The notes beneath the pieces are model-generated. The model saw only the letters and a list, made by a program, of their open reading frames with translations, had not been told where the DNA came from and ran no database searches. A DNA stretch of 64,000 nt. Source: VRUE01 sp963705635 (GTDB taxonomy: Bacteria > Actinomycetota > Thermoleophilia > Solirubrobacterales > 70-9). A program made the translations under genes and the position numbers. The stretch spans positions 744,001 through 808,000 of the forward strand of contig CAVPKH010000004.1 of the NCBI GenBank assembly GCA_963705635.1, given 5' to 3'. Of the stretch, positions 1 through 9,347 are shown one piece after another (the stretch's first letter is position 1; each line of letters begins with the position of its first letter).

Positions 1-189
1 GTCGACCGTGTCCTCGATCCGGTCGGTGAGCACCGCATCGCAGTCGGGCACGTCGAAGGAGATGTCGAACTCGAGCCGCTGCCCCACCTCCTGCTCGGAG
101 TCGCTGACCCCGTGGTGGGTGTAGATCGAGAGGCCGCGAAGCTCGACCTCGACCCGTGACTCGATCCCGTTGTCGTGCGACTCCATCAT
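1..189 (-). CDS. folB: Dihydroneopterin aldolase FolB (partial, 3' end outside window)
   Basis: Only the first 63 codons are in the window; the gene runs off the left edge. Reading from the ATG at 189 gives an N-terminus containing VELRGLSIYTHHGV and then EVGQRLEFDISF. This is the FolB opening: beta strand, conserved HHG turn, then an E-x-x-x-GQ motif carrying a substrate-binding Glu. FolB converts 7,8-dihydroneopterin to 6-hydroxymethyl-dihydropterin in cytoplasmic folate synthesis. It starts 6 bp after the folP stop, so it is probably co-transcribed and translationally coupled with folP. A second ATG at 186 is an equally possible start. Confidence 0.9.
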   Translation of the reverse strand, partial: MMESHDNGIESRVEVELRGLSIYTHHGVSDSEQEVGQRLEFDISFDVPDCDAVLTDRIEDTVD

Positions 190-195
190 GGCAAC

Positions 196-981
196 CTACC
201 CAAGGATCGCCTCCGCGACGCGCATCGCCTGGGCGATCTCGGCAACGTCGTGGACGCGCAGCACGTCGGCGCCCTCCGCCGCGGCCAGCACCGACGAGGC
301 GATCGTGCCGCCGAGCCGCCCGTCGACGCTGGACCCGTCGACCGCCCCGATGAAGCTCTTGCGCGAGGTGCCGATCACCAGCGGGCGGCCCAGCTCACGC
401 AGCTCCCCCAGCCGCCGCAGCAGCTCCAGGTTGTGCTCGAGCGTCTTGCCGAAACCGATCCCGGGGTCGAGCCAGATCCGCTCTTCGTCGATTCCCGCCG
501 CCACCGCGGCCTCGGTGCGCTCGGCCAGGAAAGCCTTGACGTCGTCGACGACGTCGTCGTAGGCGGGGTTGTCCTGCATCGTCCTCGGCGTGCCCGGCAT
601 GTGCATCAGCACCACACCCACGCCTCGCTCGGCGCAGAGCGCCGCGATCTCAGGATCCCGCCGCAGCGCCGTGACGTCATTGACGATCGAGGCCCCGGCA
701 TCGATCGCCGCCTCGGCGACGGCCAGCTTCGAGGTGTCGATCGAGACCGTTGCCCCGCCGGCCAGAGCCTGCACCACGGGCTCGACCCTGCGCAGCTCCT
801 CCGCCTCACCCACTTCGACCGCCCCCGGCCGCGTCGATTCTCCGCCGACATCCAAAACCGAGGCCCCATCCCTTAGAAGCTTTTCCCCATGCGCGACGGC
901 CGCATCCGAATCGAGGTAAAGGCCCCCGTCAGAAAACGAATCGGGGGTCACGTTGACGACGCCCATCAGCTTCGGGTTCAT
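196..981 (-). CDS. folP: Dihydropteroate synthase
   Basis: 261 aa, a normal length for the family. DHPS joins para-aminobenzoate to hydroxymethyl-dihydropterin diphosphate and is the sulfonamide target. Visible motifs are the N-terminal MGVVNVTPDSFSDGG, the pterin-loop block DVGGESTRPGA, SIDTSK, VNDVTAL, LMHMPGTPRTMQ, the DPGIGFGKT block and IGTSRKSFIG. All expected catalytic segments of the TIM barrel are present. It is the first gene of a folP-folB pair, since a large inverted repeat separates it from ftsH upstream on the same strand. Confidence 0.97.
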   Translation of the reverse strand: MNPKLMGVVNVTPDSFSDGGLYLDSDAAVAHGEKLLRDGASVLDVGGESTRPGAVEVGEAEELRRVEPVVQALAGGATVSIDTSKLAVAEAAIDAGASIVNDVTALRRDPEIAALCAERGVGVVLMHMPGTPRTMQDNPAYDDVVDDVKAFLAERTEAAVAAGIDEERIWLDPGIGFGKTLEHNLELLRRLGELRELGRPLVIGTSRKSFIGAVDGSSVDGRLGGTIASSVLAAAEGADVLRVHDVAEIAQAMRVAEAILG

Positions 982-1004
982 AGAAGAAGTATCGCTAGCT
1001 GCGC

Positions 1005-1103
1005 TTGGGAGGCACGGGGCACCCCTCGAACGGGCGGATACTCAAAGCGCCGGTCTAATTAGACCGGCGCTTGGACGGTCGAGAGGTGCCCCGTGCCTCC
1101 CAA
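1005..1103. repeat. Nested inverted repeat between ftsH and folP (probable strong terminator)
   Basis: Outer arms 1005-1029 and 1079-1103 are complementary over 25 bp with one mismatch (C1023 opposite A1085). Inside lies a perfect 28-bp palindrome at 1045-1072 centred on TCTAATTAGA. Unpaired linkers of 15 nt (left) and 6 nt (right) separate the two. The element follows the ftsH stop and precedes folP, both on the minus strand, so a terminator or RNA-processing role is likely. It lacks a clear U-tract, so it is not a textbook intrinsic terminator. Confidence 0.75.
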
Positions 1104-1144
1104 CCCAATCAGCCATCAGCCTTCGTCCCTAAGTCCCTAAACCG

Positions 1145-3094
<1,950 letters not shown>

Positions 3095-3129
3095 AGGGAA
3101 AAATCAGCGTACCAGGGCGGATTTGCCAT

Positions 3130-3663
3130 CTATGAGTCCAACGCGGCGACGTAAGAGAGGTTGCGGTAGCGCTGCGCGTGATCGAGGCCGTAGCCGATCG
3201 CAAAACGGTTGGGGATCTCGAAGCCGACGTAACGGGGCGAGAGGTCGACGCGGATGCGCTCCGGCTTGGTCAACAGCGCGCAGACCTCGAGCGAGGCGGG
3301 ATTGCGGGCCCTGAGGTTGCGCATCAGATACTGAAGGGTGAGGCCGGAGTCGATGATGTCCTCGACGATCAGCACGTCGCGCCCTTCGATCGGCGCGTCG
3401 AGGTCCTTCATGATCCGCACCACGCCCGAGGAGTCGGTCTGCGATCCGTAGCTGGAGACGGCCATGAAGTCGACCTCGCAGGGCACGCTGACGCTGCGCA
3501 TCAGGTCGGCGAGAAAGAGGACGGCGCCCTTCAGCACGCCGACCATGAAGAGATCGCGGCCCTCGTACTCCTCGCTGATCTGCCGCCCCAGCTCGGCGAC
3601 GCGCCGCGTCAGATCCTCGCTGGAAACGAGGGTCTCGCCGATCGCGGGATCCGATGGAGTCAA
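3130..3663 (-). CDS. hpt: Hypoxanthine phosphoribosyltransferase
   Basis: 177 aa. It salvages hypoxanthine or guanine to IMP or GMP using PRPP. The PRPP-binding signature VLIVEDIIDSGLT is intact, VGVLKGAV forms the early PPi loop, and SSYGSQTDSSG matches the flexible catalytic loop. The C-terminal IPNRFAIGYGLD block binds purine. Translation appears to start at TTG 3661-3663, because no ATG or GTG lies upstream of the conserved region in frame. The tilS-hpt-ftsH order is conserved in many Gram-positive bacteria and supports the call. Confidence 0.95.
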   Translation of the reverse strand: MTPSDPAIGETLVSSEDLTRRVAELGRQISEEYEGRDLFMVGVLKGAVLFLADLMRSVSVPCEVDFMAVSSYGSQTDSSGVVRIMKDLDAPIEGRDVLIVEDIIDSGLTLQYLMRNLRARNPASLEVCALLTKPERIRVDLSPRYVGFEIPNRFAIGYGLDHAQRYRNLSYVAALDS

Positions 3664-3761
3664 TTTCGCGCTTGCTTCGCTCTGCCGCGGGAGTCAGTTA
3701 TGGATGCTCGGTCGCTCCGCGCTCACGCGCCCAGTCTAGATATAGAGCGAGCGGGGGGCCG

Positions 3762-4730
3762 TCAGCGCTCGGTGCGCAGGACCCCGCGCTCGACCACAGC
3801 GCGGACGCCGCCGCCGAGGTCGAGCCTCGCGGTGCCGGTGCGGCGCAGCGCCGCGACCTCGTCGGCGTGGTTGGCGGCGCCCGGGACCGGGCGGCCGGCG
3901 GCGCGGTCGGCGAGCCGCTGCACGACCAAGCGCCGCAGCGCCGGCGGCAGCTCGGCGAGGCGCTCGAGGGCGATCGTGCCGCGGCCCTCCCCGTTCGAGC
4001 CGCCAAGCTCGGCGTCGATCAGCCCGTCGAGCACCTCCGCCTCGTCGCGCAGCAGCTCCGCCGTGCGCAGCACGTTGCGGGCGGCGGCGGGGTGGATCTC
4101 CGCCAGCGCCGGGGCGAGGCGATGGCGGACGCGGTTGCGCGCGTAGCCCGTGCCGGCGTTGGTCGAATCGTCTCGCCACTCGAGCCCGCGCTCCTGGCAA
4201 TAGGCGGTCGTCTCCTCCCTGCTGGTCGCGAGCAGCGGCCGCACCAGGCTGCCGTCGCGCGGGCGCATCCCCAGCAGGGCGCGGCGGCTGGGCGAGGAGG
4301 CGAGGCGGTAGAGGATCGTCTCGACCTGATCGTCGGCGGTGTGCCCGGTGGCGATCAGGGCGTCATGCGGGAGCGCCAGCCGCGCCGCCGCCGCATAGCG
4401 GCTGTCGCGCGCCCAAGCCTGCAGGTTGCCGGGGCCCTCGGGGCGCCGCGGCCGCTCGATCTCGAGCGGCACCCCGAGCCGCGCGCACAGCCGCTCGCAG
4501 TGAGCTTCGTCCGCGTCGGAGTCGTCGCGCAGGCCGTAGTTGACGTGCAGCGCGGTGACCGCCCCCGGGCCCAGCAGGCGGCCGGCGAGATCGAGCAAGC
4601 AGACCGAATCGCGCCCCCCGGAGAGCAGCGCGACGACCGGCCTGCCCGCCGGCAGGAGCCCCTCCTCGCGCAGCCGCTCGAGCATGCCCTCGCTCGTCCC
4701 ATCCGAACCCGGCCCAGGTCGACGATCCAT
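3762..4730 (-). CDS. tilS: tRNA(Ile)-lysidine synthetase TilS
   Basis: About 322 aa from the ATG at 4730. It modifies C34 of the tRNA-Ile CAU anticodon to lysidine, which is essential for AUA decoding. The PP-loop motif SGGRDS lies near the N-terminus (canonical SGGxDS), followed by ALHVNYGLR and ATGHTADDQVETIL, which are diagnostic for TilS. The C-terminal part has the shorter actinobacterial form. Starts at ATG 4784 or 4685 are also possible; I prefer 4730 by distance to the PP loop. It lies upstream of hpt and ftsH on the same strand. Confidence 0.93.
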   Translation of the reverse strand: MDRRPGPGSDGTSEGMLERLREEGLLPAGRPVVALLSGGRDSVCLLDLAGRLLGPGAVTALHVNYGLRDDSDADEAHCERLCARLGVPLEIERPRRPEGPGNLQAWARDSRYAAAARLALPHDALIATGHTADDQVETILYRLASSPSRRALLGMRPRDGSLVRPLLATSREETTAYCQERGLEWRDDSTNAGTGYARNRVRHRLAPALAEIHPAAARNVLRTAELLRDEAEVLDGLIDAELGGSNGEGRGTIALERLAELPPALRRLVVQRLADRAAGRPVPGAANHADEVAALRRTGTARLDLGGGVRAVVERGVLRTER

Positions 4731-4825
4731 AGGCGATCGACTATAAGCAGCCCGATCCCGAACCTGATCCAGGTCGGCGGCCATCCGACATCGACCCGAT
4801 CGGCGCGGGGTCGATAGCGGAAGCG

Positions 4826-6010
4826 CTACGCCGCGCGGACGAGGAAGAGCGGCGTGGGCGCCGGGAAGCCTTTGAGGTTAACCTCGCCGATCGGCTCGAA
4901 GGCGAGCTCGTCGCGGTCGCGGATCGCGTCCGTGACCCGATCGGTGACCAGCACCTCCCCAGCCTGCGCGCGGCTGACCACTCGATGGGCGAGGTTGACG
5001 TGGGTGCCGAAGTAGTCGCCGTCGCGGTAGACGGCGTTGGCGCAGTGGATGCCGACCCGCGGCTGCGGTCGCTCGGGCAGGCGCGCGAGCAGGCCGACGG
5101 CCCACTCGGTCAGCGAGGCCGCGTCGGGCGAGACCACCATCACCTCGTCGCCGATCGTCTTCACGATCGTCGCCTCGGGCGGCAGCGTCGCCTCAACCGT
5201 CTCGACGAAGTTCTCGACCACGTCGAGCGCCTCCAGGTCGCCCTCCTCCTCGGTGTAGCGGGTGAAGCCGGTGAGGTCGATGAAGCAGAGGGTGACCGGC
5301 ACCTGGCCGAGGTGGGGCAGTTCGTCCAGCTCGCCCTCCATGTGGCCGATCACGTCCTGCTCGAGGAAGAAGCGCAGGTAGCGGGTGTGCAGGTAGTCGA
5401 TCAGCGGCGAGGCGAGGGGAAGGATGTCGCCGGCCAGCTCCCCCATCTCCTCGGCCATCTCGAGCTCGGGAACGCCATCGCGAATCAGCGGCTCGTGCAC
5501 GTATAGATGGAAGAGGCGCACCTCGGCGTCGGCGATGCGGCGCAGCGACTGGGCGTAGACGCGGACGAGCTGGAGGAAGGCGACGAGCGGGAAGCCCGCG
5601 GCGAGGACCCGAGCGCAGTGGCGCATCGCCTGGACGTCGTGGGGATCGAGCAGCCGCTCGCGCTCGAGCGGGGTGCCGAGGATGACGAGGATGCGCTCGA
5701 CCAGCTCCGGCTCGAGCCCGGTCTCGGCCGCCACGTCCTCGACCGTCACCTGCTCCTCGGGCTTGGGGAAGAGGTCCTCGGTGAAGCCAAAGGCCAGCCT
5801 GCCCTCGCGGCCGGCCCGCCTCAGGTCCTCGAGCGAGTGGCCGCGCTCGCGCATTCGCGCCACCACGCGGGCTTGGGCGGCCGCGGCGGCGGTCCAGCGA
5901 CCCCGCCGCACCGGCACCACTTTCTCGGCGGCCCAGCGCTTCAAGGTGGCCGGCGAGACGCCGGCCCGGCGCGAGGCCTCGCTGAGAGATATCCGTTCGT
6001 CGGCCGCCAT
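4826..6010 (-). CDS. MerR-type HTH fused to class III adenylate/guanylate cyclase
   Basis: 394 aa. Residues 5-70 form a MerR-like winged helix (SLSEASRRAGVSPATLKRWA). A helical middle region of unknown function follows. A class III cyclase homology domain spans about residues 215-390. Catalytic features are present: first metal Asp in CFIDLTGFTRYT, a KTIGDEVMVV block with the substrate Lys and second metal Asp, and VNLAHRV supplying the transition-state Asn and Arg. No transmembrane segment is seen, so the protein should be cytoplasmic. The HTH suggests either DNA-coupled cyclase activity or nucleotide-sensitive transcription control. Whether it makes cAMP or cGMP cannot be read here. Confidence 0.92.
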   Translation of the reverse strand: MAADERISLSEASRRAGVSPATLKRWAAEKVVPVRRGRWTAAAAAQARVVARMRERGHSLEDLRRAGREGRLAFGFTEDLFPKPEEQVTVEDVAAETGLEPELVERILVILGTPLERERLLDPHDVQAMRHCARVLAAGFPLVAFLQLVRVYAQSLRRIADAEVRLFHLYVHEPLIRDGVPELEMAEEMGELAGDILPLASPLIDYLHTRYLRFFLEQDVIGHMEGELDELPHLGQVPVTLCFIDLTGFTRYTEEEGDLEALDVVENFVETVEATLPPEATIVKTIGDEVMVVSPDAASLTEWAVGLLARLPERPQPRVGIHCANAVYRDGDYFGTHVNLAHRVVSRAQAGEVLVTDRVTDAIRDRDELAFEPIGEVNLKGFPAPTPLFLVRAA

Positions 6011-6041
6011 CGACCGCGAGGCTAGCTCGGGCGGGGGTCAG

Positions 6042-6078
6042 ACGACGAACGGGGCGGCATCGCCGCCCCGTTCGTCGT
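6042..6078 (-). terminator. Strong hairpin downstream of glnB
   Basis: A 17-bp perfect stem (6042-6058 with 6062-6078) closes a 3-nt ATC loop, directly after the glnB stop and ahead of the cyclase gene on the same strand. No long U-tract follows. It is the likely end of the amt-glnB transcript. Confidence 0.85.
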
Positions 6079-6102
6079 TGGGATTGGTTGTCTTTCGACG
6101 CC

Positions 6103-6471
6103 CTAGGTCGGGATCTCAGATCCCTCGTGCGCTTGCAGGACCGGCTCCCCGCCCTCGCCGGTGCGGATGCGAATCGCCTCCTCAACCGGCAGCACGAAGA
6201 TCTTGCCGTCGCCGACCTCGCCGGTGCGAGCGTGACGGAGGATCGTCTCCACGACCAGGCCCTTGTCCTTGTCCTCGACCACGACCTCCAACTTCAGCTT
6301 GGGCCGGACGTTGACGGTGAGGGTCGAGCCGCGGTACTTCTCGACCACGCCCTTTTGGCGACCCGAGCCCTTGGCCTCGACGATCGACAAGGACGGGAAT
6401 CCCTTGTCGAGCAGCTCGGTCCTGATCGGCTCGAACGCCTCGTGGCGGATGAACGCCTCTATCTTCTTCAT
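6103..6471 (-). CDS. glnB: Nitrogen regulatory protein PII (GlnB/GlnK)
   Basis: 122 aa. This trimeric signalling protein senses 2-oxoglutarate, ATP and ADP, and gates the ammonium channel encoded upstream. It has the PII start MKKIEAFIRHEAFEPIRTEL, the T-loop RQKGVVEKYRG and the C-terminal signature GEVGDGKIFVLPVEEA. Residue 51, the Tyr uridylylated or adenylylated in many PII proteins, is Leu here (RGSTLTVN), while Tyr46 is kept. Covalent control at Tyr51 therefore seems absent. It follows amt by 14 bp on the same strand, the classic amt-glnK operon, so an AmtB-partner role (GlnK) is likely. Confidence 0.96.
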   Translation of the reverse strand: MKKIEAFIRHEAFEPIRTELLDKGFPSLSIVEAKGSGRQKGVVEKYRGSTLTVNVRPKLKLEVVVEDKDKGLVVETILRHARTGEVGDGKIFVLPVEEAIRIRTGEGGEPVLQAHEGSEIPT

Positions 6472-6485
6472 GCGCTCTCAGCCTC

Positions 6486-7979
6486 CTAAACCGTGTCGCT
6501 GGCTGTGATCTGCGCCGGCACGGGCGAGGGAGTCGAAACCCCCGCACCCGCGATCGATTCCGGCAGCCCGGTGGAGTACTCCGGCTGGGGAATGAACTGC
6601 TCCGGGTACCCGTACATGCCGTGCGAGCTGATGTCGAGGCCAGCCTCCTCCTCCTGCTCGGAGACGCGCAGCCCGATCGTCGACTTGATCAGCTTGAACG
6701 TCGTGATCGAGATCGCGAACACGACCGCGAACGTGAACAGCACGGCGAGGGCCTGAACGCCGAGCTGTCCCAGTGAGGCGCTGAGCGGCTCGTCGCCGAA
6801 GACCGAGTACCAGACCCCCGGCGCCGCGCCTTCGCTGACAAGCCGCGCCGAGCCGAAGATGCCGACCGAGAGCGTGCCCCAGATGCCGGCCAAGCCATGC
6901 GCCGAGAGGGCGCCGACCGGATCGTCGAGGAGCTTGTCGATCGCCAGGACCGCGTAGACGACGATCAGGCCGGCGACGAAGCCGATGATCGGCGCCGCCC
7001 AGTACTCGACGAAACCGGACGGGGCGGTGATCCCGACCAGGCCGGCGATCGCGCCGTTGCCCGCCATGCCGACGTCGAGCGTGCGGCTCTTCAGGTAGGC
7101 GGCCAGGGACGCCCCGATCACACCGGCGGCGGCGGCGAGCTGCGTGTTCAGCATCACCTCGCCGAAGAAGGAAGCGCCGGTTTCGAAGGTCGAACCGCCG
7201 TTGAAGCCGAACCAGCCGATCCAGAGGATGATCACGCCGAGGCCGACCAGCGGCATCGAGTGCCCGGGGATCGCCCGCGGTTTGCCGTCGGCGTCGTACT
7301 TGCCGCGGCGCGGGCCAAGCAGGAGCAGCGCCGCCAGCGCCCCAACGGCTCCGGTCAGGTGGACCACGGAGGAGCCGGCGAAGTCCATCACCGGCTTGCC
7401 ACCGATGTCGGAGAGCAGGCCGCCGCCCCAGACCGCGTGCGCGACGAGCGGGTAGATCACCGCACCGAAGACGACCGCGTAGACCACGTAAGCGCCGAAC
7501 TTGATCCGCTCCAGGGTGGTGCCCCAGACAATCGCCAGCGACACAGCGCAGAAAGCGAGCCCGTAGAGCATCAACATCGCGGTTTCGCCGGTCACCGCTT
7601 CTCCGGCAACCGTCTGGTTGAAATGGAAGAAGAAGCCGCTGTCGCCGAAGAAGTCGTTACCGCCGCCTTCGGCAACCCCATAGCCGACCGCCCACCAGGC
7701 GATCGTGCAGATCGCCAGGTTGATGAAGATCTTGGCGACGCCGGTCCCGGCGTTCTTCTGCCTCGAGAAGCCGACCTCGAGGAACATGAACCCGGCCTGC
7801 ATCAGGAAGACGAGGACGGTCGCGACGGCGACCCAGACCATGTTCAGCTCGCTCGCCTTTTCCCCGACCGTCCCGGCCACGTCGGCCAGGCCCTGCGCCG
7901 ACGCGAACGCCGGCAGTGCCAAGGCGGCTAGGGCTGCGAGCGCCGTTAGAACCGCGGCGAGGCCCACCTTCTTTCTCAT
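6486..7979 (-). CDS. amt: Ammonium transporter (Amt family), copy 1
   Basis: 497 aa from ATG 7979, preceded by AGGAGGG. A cleavable signal peptide (MRKKVG... ending AFASAQ) leads into about 11 membrane helices. Pore residues are present: a Trp in HAVWGGG, the first pore His in SSVVHLTG and the second in SAHGLAGIWG. The long cytosolic C-tail ends after a region rich in Pro and Ser. It forms an operon with the PII gene 14 bp downstream, so the pair likely controls ammonium uptake under nitrogen limitation. A second Amt lies at 15573-16933. Confidence 0.96.
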   Translation of the reverse strand: MRKKVGLAAVLTALAALAALALPAFASAQGLADVAGTVGEKASELNMVWVAVATVLVFLMQAGFMFLEVGFSRQKNAGTGVAKIFINLAICTIAWWAVGYGVAEGGGNDFFGDSGFFFHFNQTVAGEAVTGETAMLMLYGLAFCAVSLAIVWGTTLERIKFGAYVVYAVVFGAVIYPLVAHAVWGGGLLSDIGGKPVMDFAGSSVVHLTGAVGALAALLLLGPRRGKYDADGKPRAIPGHSMPLVGLGVIILWIGWFGFNGGSTFETGASFFGEVMLNTQLAAAAGVIGASLAAYLKSRTLDVGMAGNGAIAGLVGITAPSGFVEYWAAPIIGFVAGLIVVYAVLAIDKLLDDPVGALSAHGLAGIWGTLSVGIFGSARLVSEGAAPGVWYSVFGDEPLSASLGQLGVQALAVLFTFAVVFAISITTFKLIKSTIGLRVSEQEEEAGLDISSHGMYGYPEQFIPQPEYSTGLPESIAGAGVSTPSPVPAQITASDTV

Positions 7980-8131
7980 CGGATGCTCCCTCCTTTGCCC
8001 GGCGGAGACGCGCTCCGACGGTCGCATTTGGACGAAGAGCGAAGGTATGGACGACGGCGAAGGCTGTGTTTGTACGGATGGCGAAAATGAGCCTGCGGCG
8101 TTTCTCGTAAGTGGCATTAGGGTCCGTCGCC

Positions 8132-8803
8132 ATGCCCAGGCGCCTTCGCCCCACCGCCGCGACCGCGCCCGACGCCGTTCTCGTCGGCGACCCGGGTCGG
8201 GCCTTGCTGCTGGCCCAAGAGCTGCTCGAGCAACCGAAGATGAGCAACCACGCCCGCGGTCTTTGGGGCTACTACGGAAGCACTCCAGGCGGCAGGCCGC
8301 TGACGATCCAATCAACCGGGATGGGCGGGCCCAGCGCGGCGCTCGTGCTCGATGACCTCGCCGAGCTGGGAGTGCGGAGAGCCGTGCGGGTGGGAACCTG
8401 CGTGGGGTTGAGCCCGAGCCGAGCGCCGGGCGACCTGCTGCTCGTCCGCGCGGCGATCGCCGCAGGGGCCAGCGCAACCTCTCTCGGAGTCGCCCTCGGC
8501 GCCGCCGTGGCCCCCGATACCGACCTGACCGAGCGACTCGCGGCAGAGCTGGGCGACGATTGCGATCTGGCCGTGATCGCCAGCGTCGACGCCCAACCCG
8601 CGGCGGCGGCGGATAACGCCGGCGCGATCGCCGCCGACATGCAGACGGCACCGCTGCTGGCGCGGGCCGCGACGCTGCAGATCGGGCTCGCGGCGCTCCT
8701 GATCGTCAACGAGCAGGGGTCCGGGGCGCACCTGGAGCAAGAGGACCTGGAGCAGCGCGAGAAGCGGGCCGGCAGAGCCGCTTCCCACGTACTCTCAAGC
8801 TGA
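8132..8803 (+). CDS. Purine/uridine-type nucleoside phosphorylase
   Basis: About 223 aa from ATG 8132. The PNP_UDP fold is evident from LVGDPGRALLLAQ near the N-terminus (phosphate-binding GDPxR), IQSTGMGGPSAALVLDDL, and RVGTCVGLSP. It would cleave nucleosides with phosphate to give base and ribose-1-phosphate. The C-terminal substrate motif is divergent (IAADMQTAPLLARAA, where many PNPs have a conserved E-M-E). The sugar/base specificity is therefore not assignable. It is divergent from amt. Confidence 0.8.
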   Translation: MPRRLRPTAATAPDAVLVGDPGRALLLAQELLEQPKMSNHARGLWGYYGSTPGGRPLTIQSTGMGGPSAALVLDDLAELGVRRAVRVGTCVGLSPSRAPGDLLLVRAAIAAGASATSLGVALGAAVAPDTDLTERLAAELGDDCDLAVIASVDAQPAAAADNAGAIAADMQTAPLLARAATLQIGLAALLIVNEQGSGAHLEQEDLEQREKRAGRAASHVLSS

Positions 8804-8812
8804 AGTAGAGGG

Positions 8813-9145
8813 TTAGCTCTGGTCCTCGGCCCGGTCGCGAGCGGCAAGGCCGCGACGAATCTCGCCGAGATCGCGGGCGACCCGGTCGACCTGGTCCTCG
8901 ACCTCTTCGAGGCGCTGCGAAAACGAGCGCAGGCGACGCTCCAGCCGTTCGACGTCGCCGGCTGAGGGGAGGTTGAGCGCGCTCATCGCCGCGTGCTGCG
9001 CCTCGACCGCCTTCTCGCGGGCGCCGAAGGCGGCCGCGAGGGCGTTCTCGAGCACCTGGCTGTCGAGCAGGGCCTGGGCGAACTCGCCAATTGCCTGCTC
9101 GCTGCGGGCCCGCAGTCCGTCCTGGTCGTCGTACTCCATTGACAT
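8813..9145 (-). CDS. Small coiled-coil protein of unknown function
   Basis: 110 aa, highly charged, predicted entirely helical. Heptad-like spacing runs through residues 60-105 (VERLERRLRSFSQRLEEVEDQVDRVARDL). The N-terminal half (ALLDSQVLENALAAAFGAREKAVEAQ) looks like the phasin / PHA-granule regulator type of amphipathic helix, but that is only a resemblance. No catalytic motif is seen. It is convergent with the nucleoside phosphorylase, with stops 9 bp apart. Confidence 0.65.
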   Translation of the reverse strand: MSMEYDDQDGLRARSEQAIGEFAQALLDSQVLENALAAAFGAREKAVEAQHAAMSALNLPSAGDVERLERRLRSFSQRLEEVEDQVDRVARDLGEIRRGLAARDRAEDQS

Positions 9146-9347
9146 CAGCTTAACCGGCGCATCCGAGCCAGTTGAAATCCTGCTGCGCTGCAGGCATGAG
9201 ACCGACGTTGATTAAGGGCTTGTTGGGGGCGGGGGAAAGCCGTTGCGCAGCCCCCTGCGAGCAAGTAGCTTGGGCGGGCCTGTTGGACGGGGAGGGGGCT
9301 GACACGGGCTGCGCGATCCGTAACAGCGGGCAAAGGGGTCCTGCCGC

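Noticed and set aside
9216..9347. Possible cyclic-di-AMP (ydaO) riboswitch ahead of the cell-wall hydrolase
   Set aside because: Actinobacterial wall hydrolases often carry one, but I could not find the conserved core bases or the pairing pattern in this 132-nt leader.
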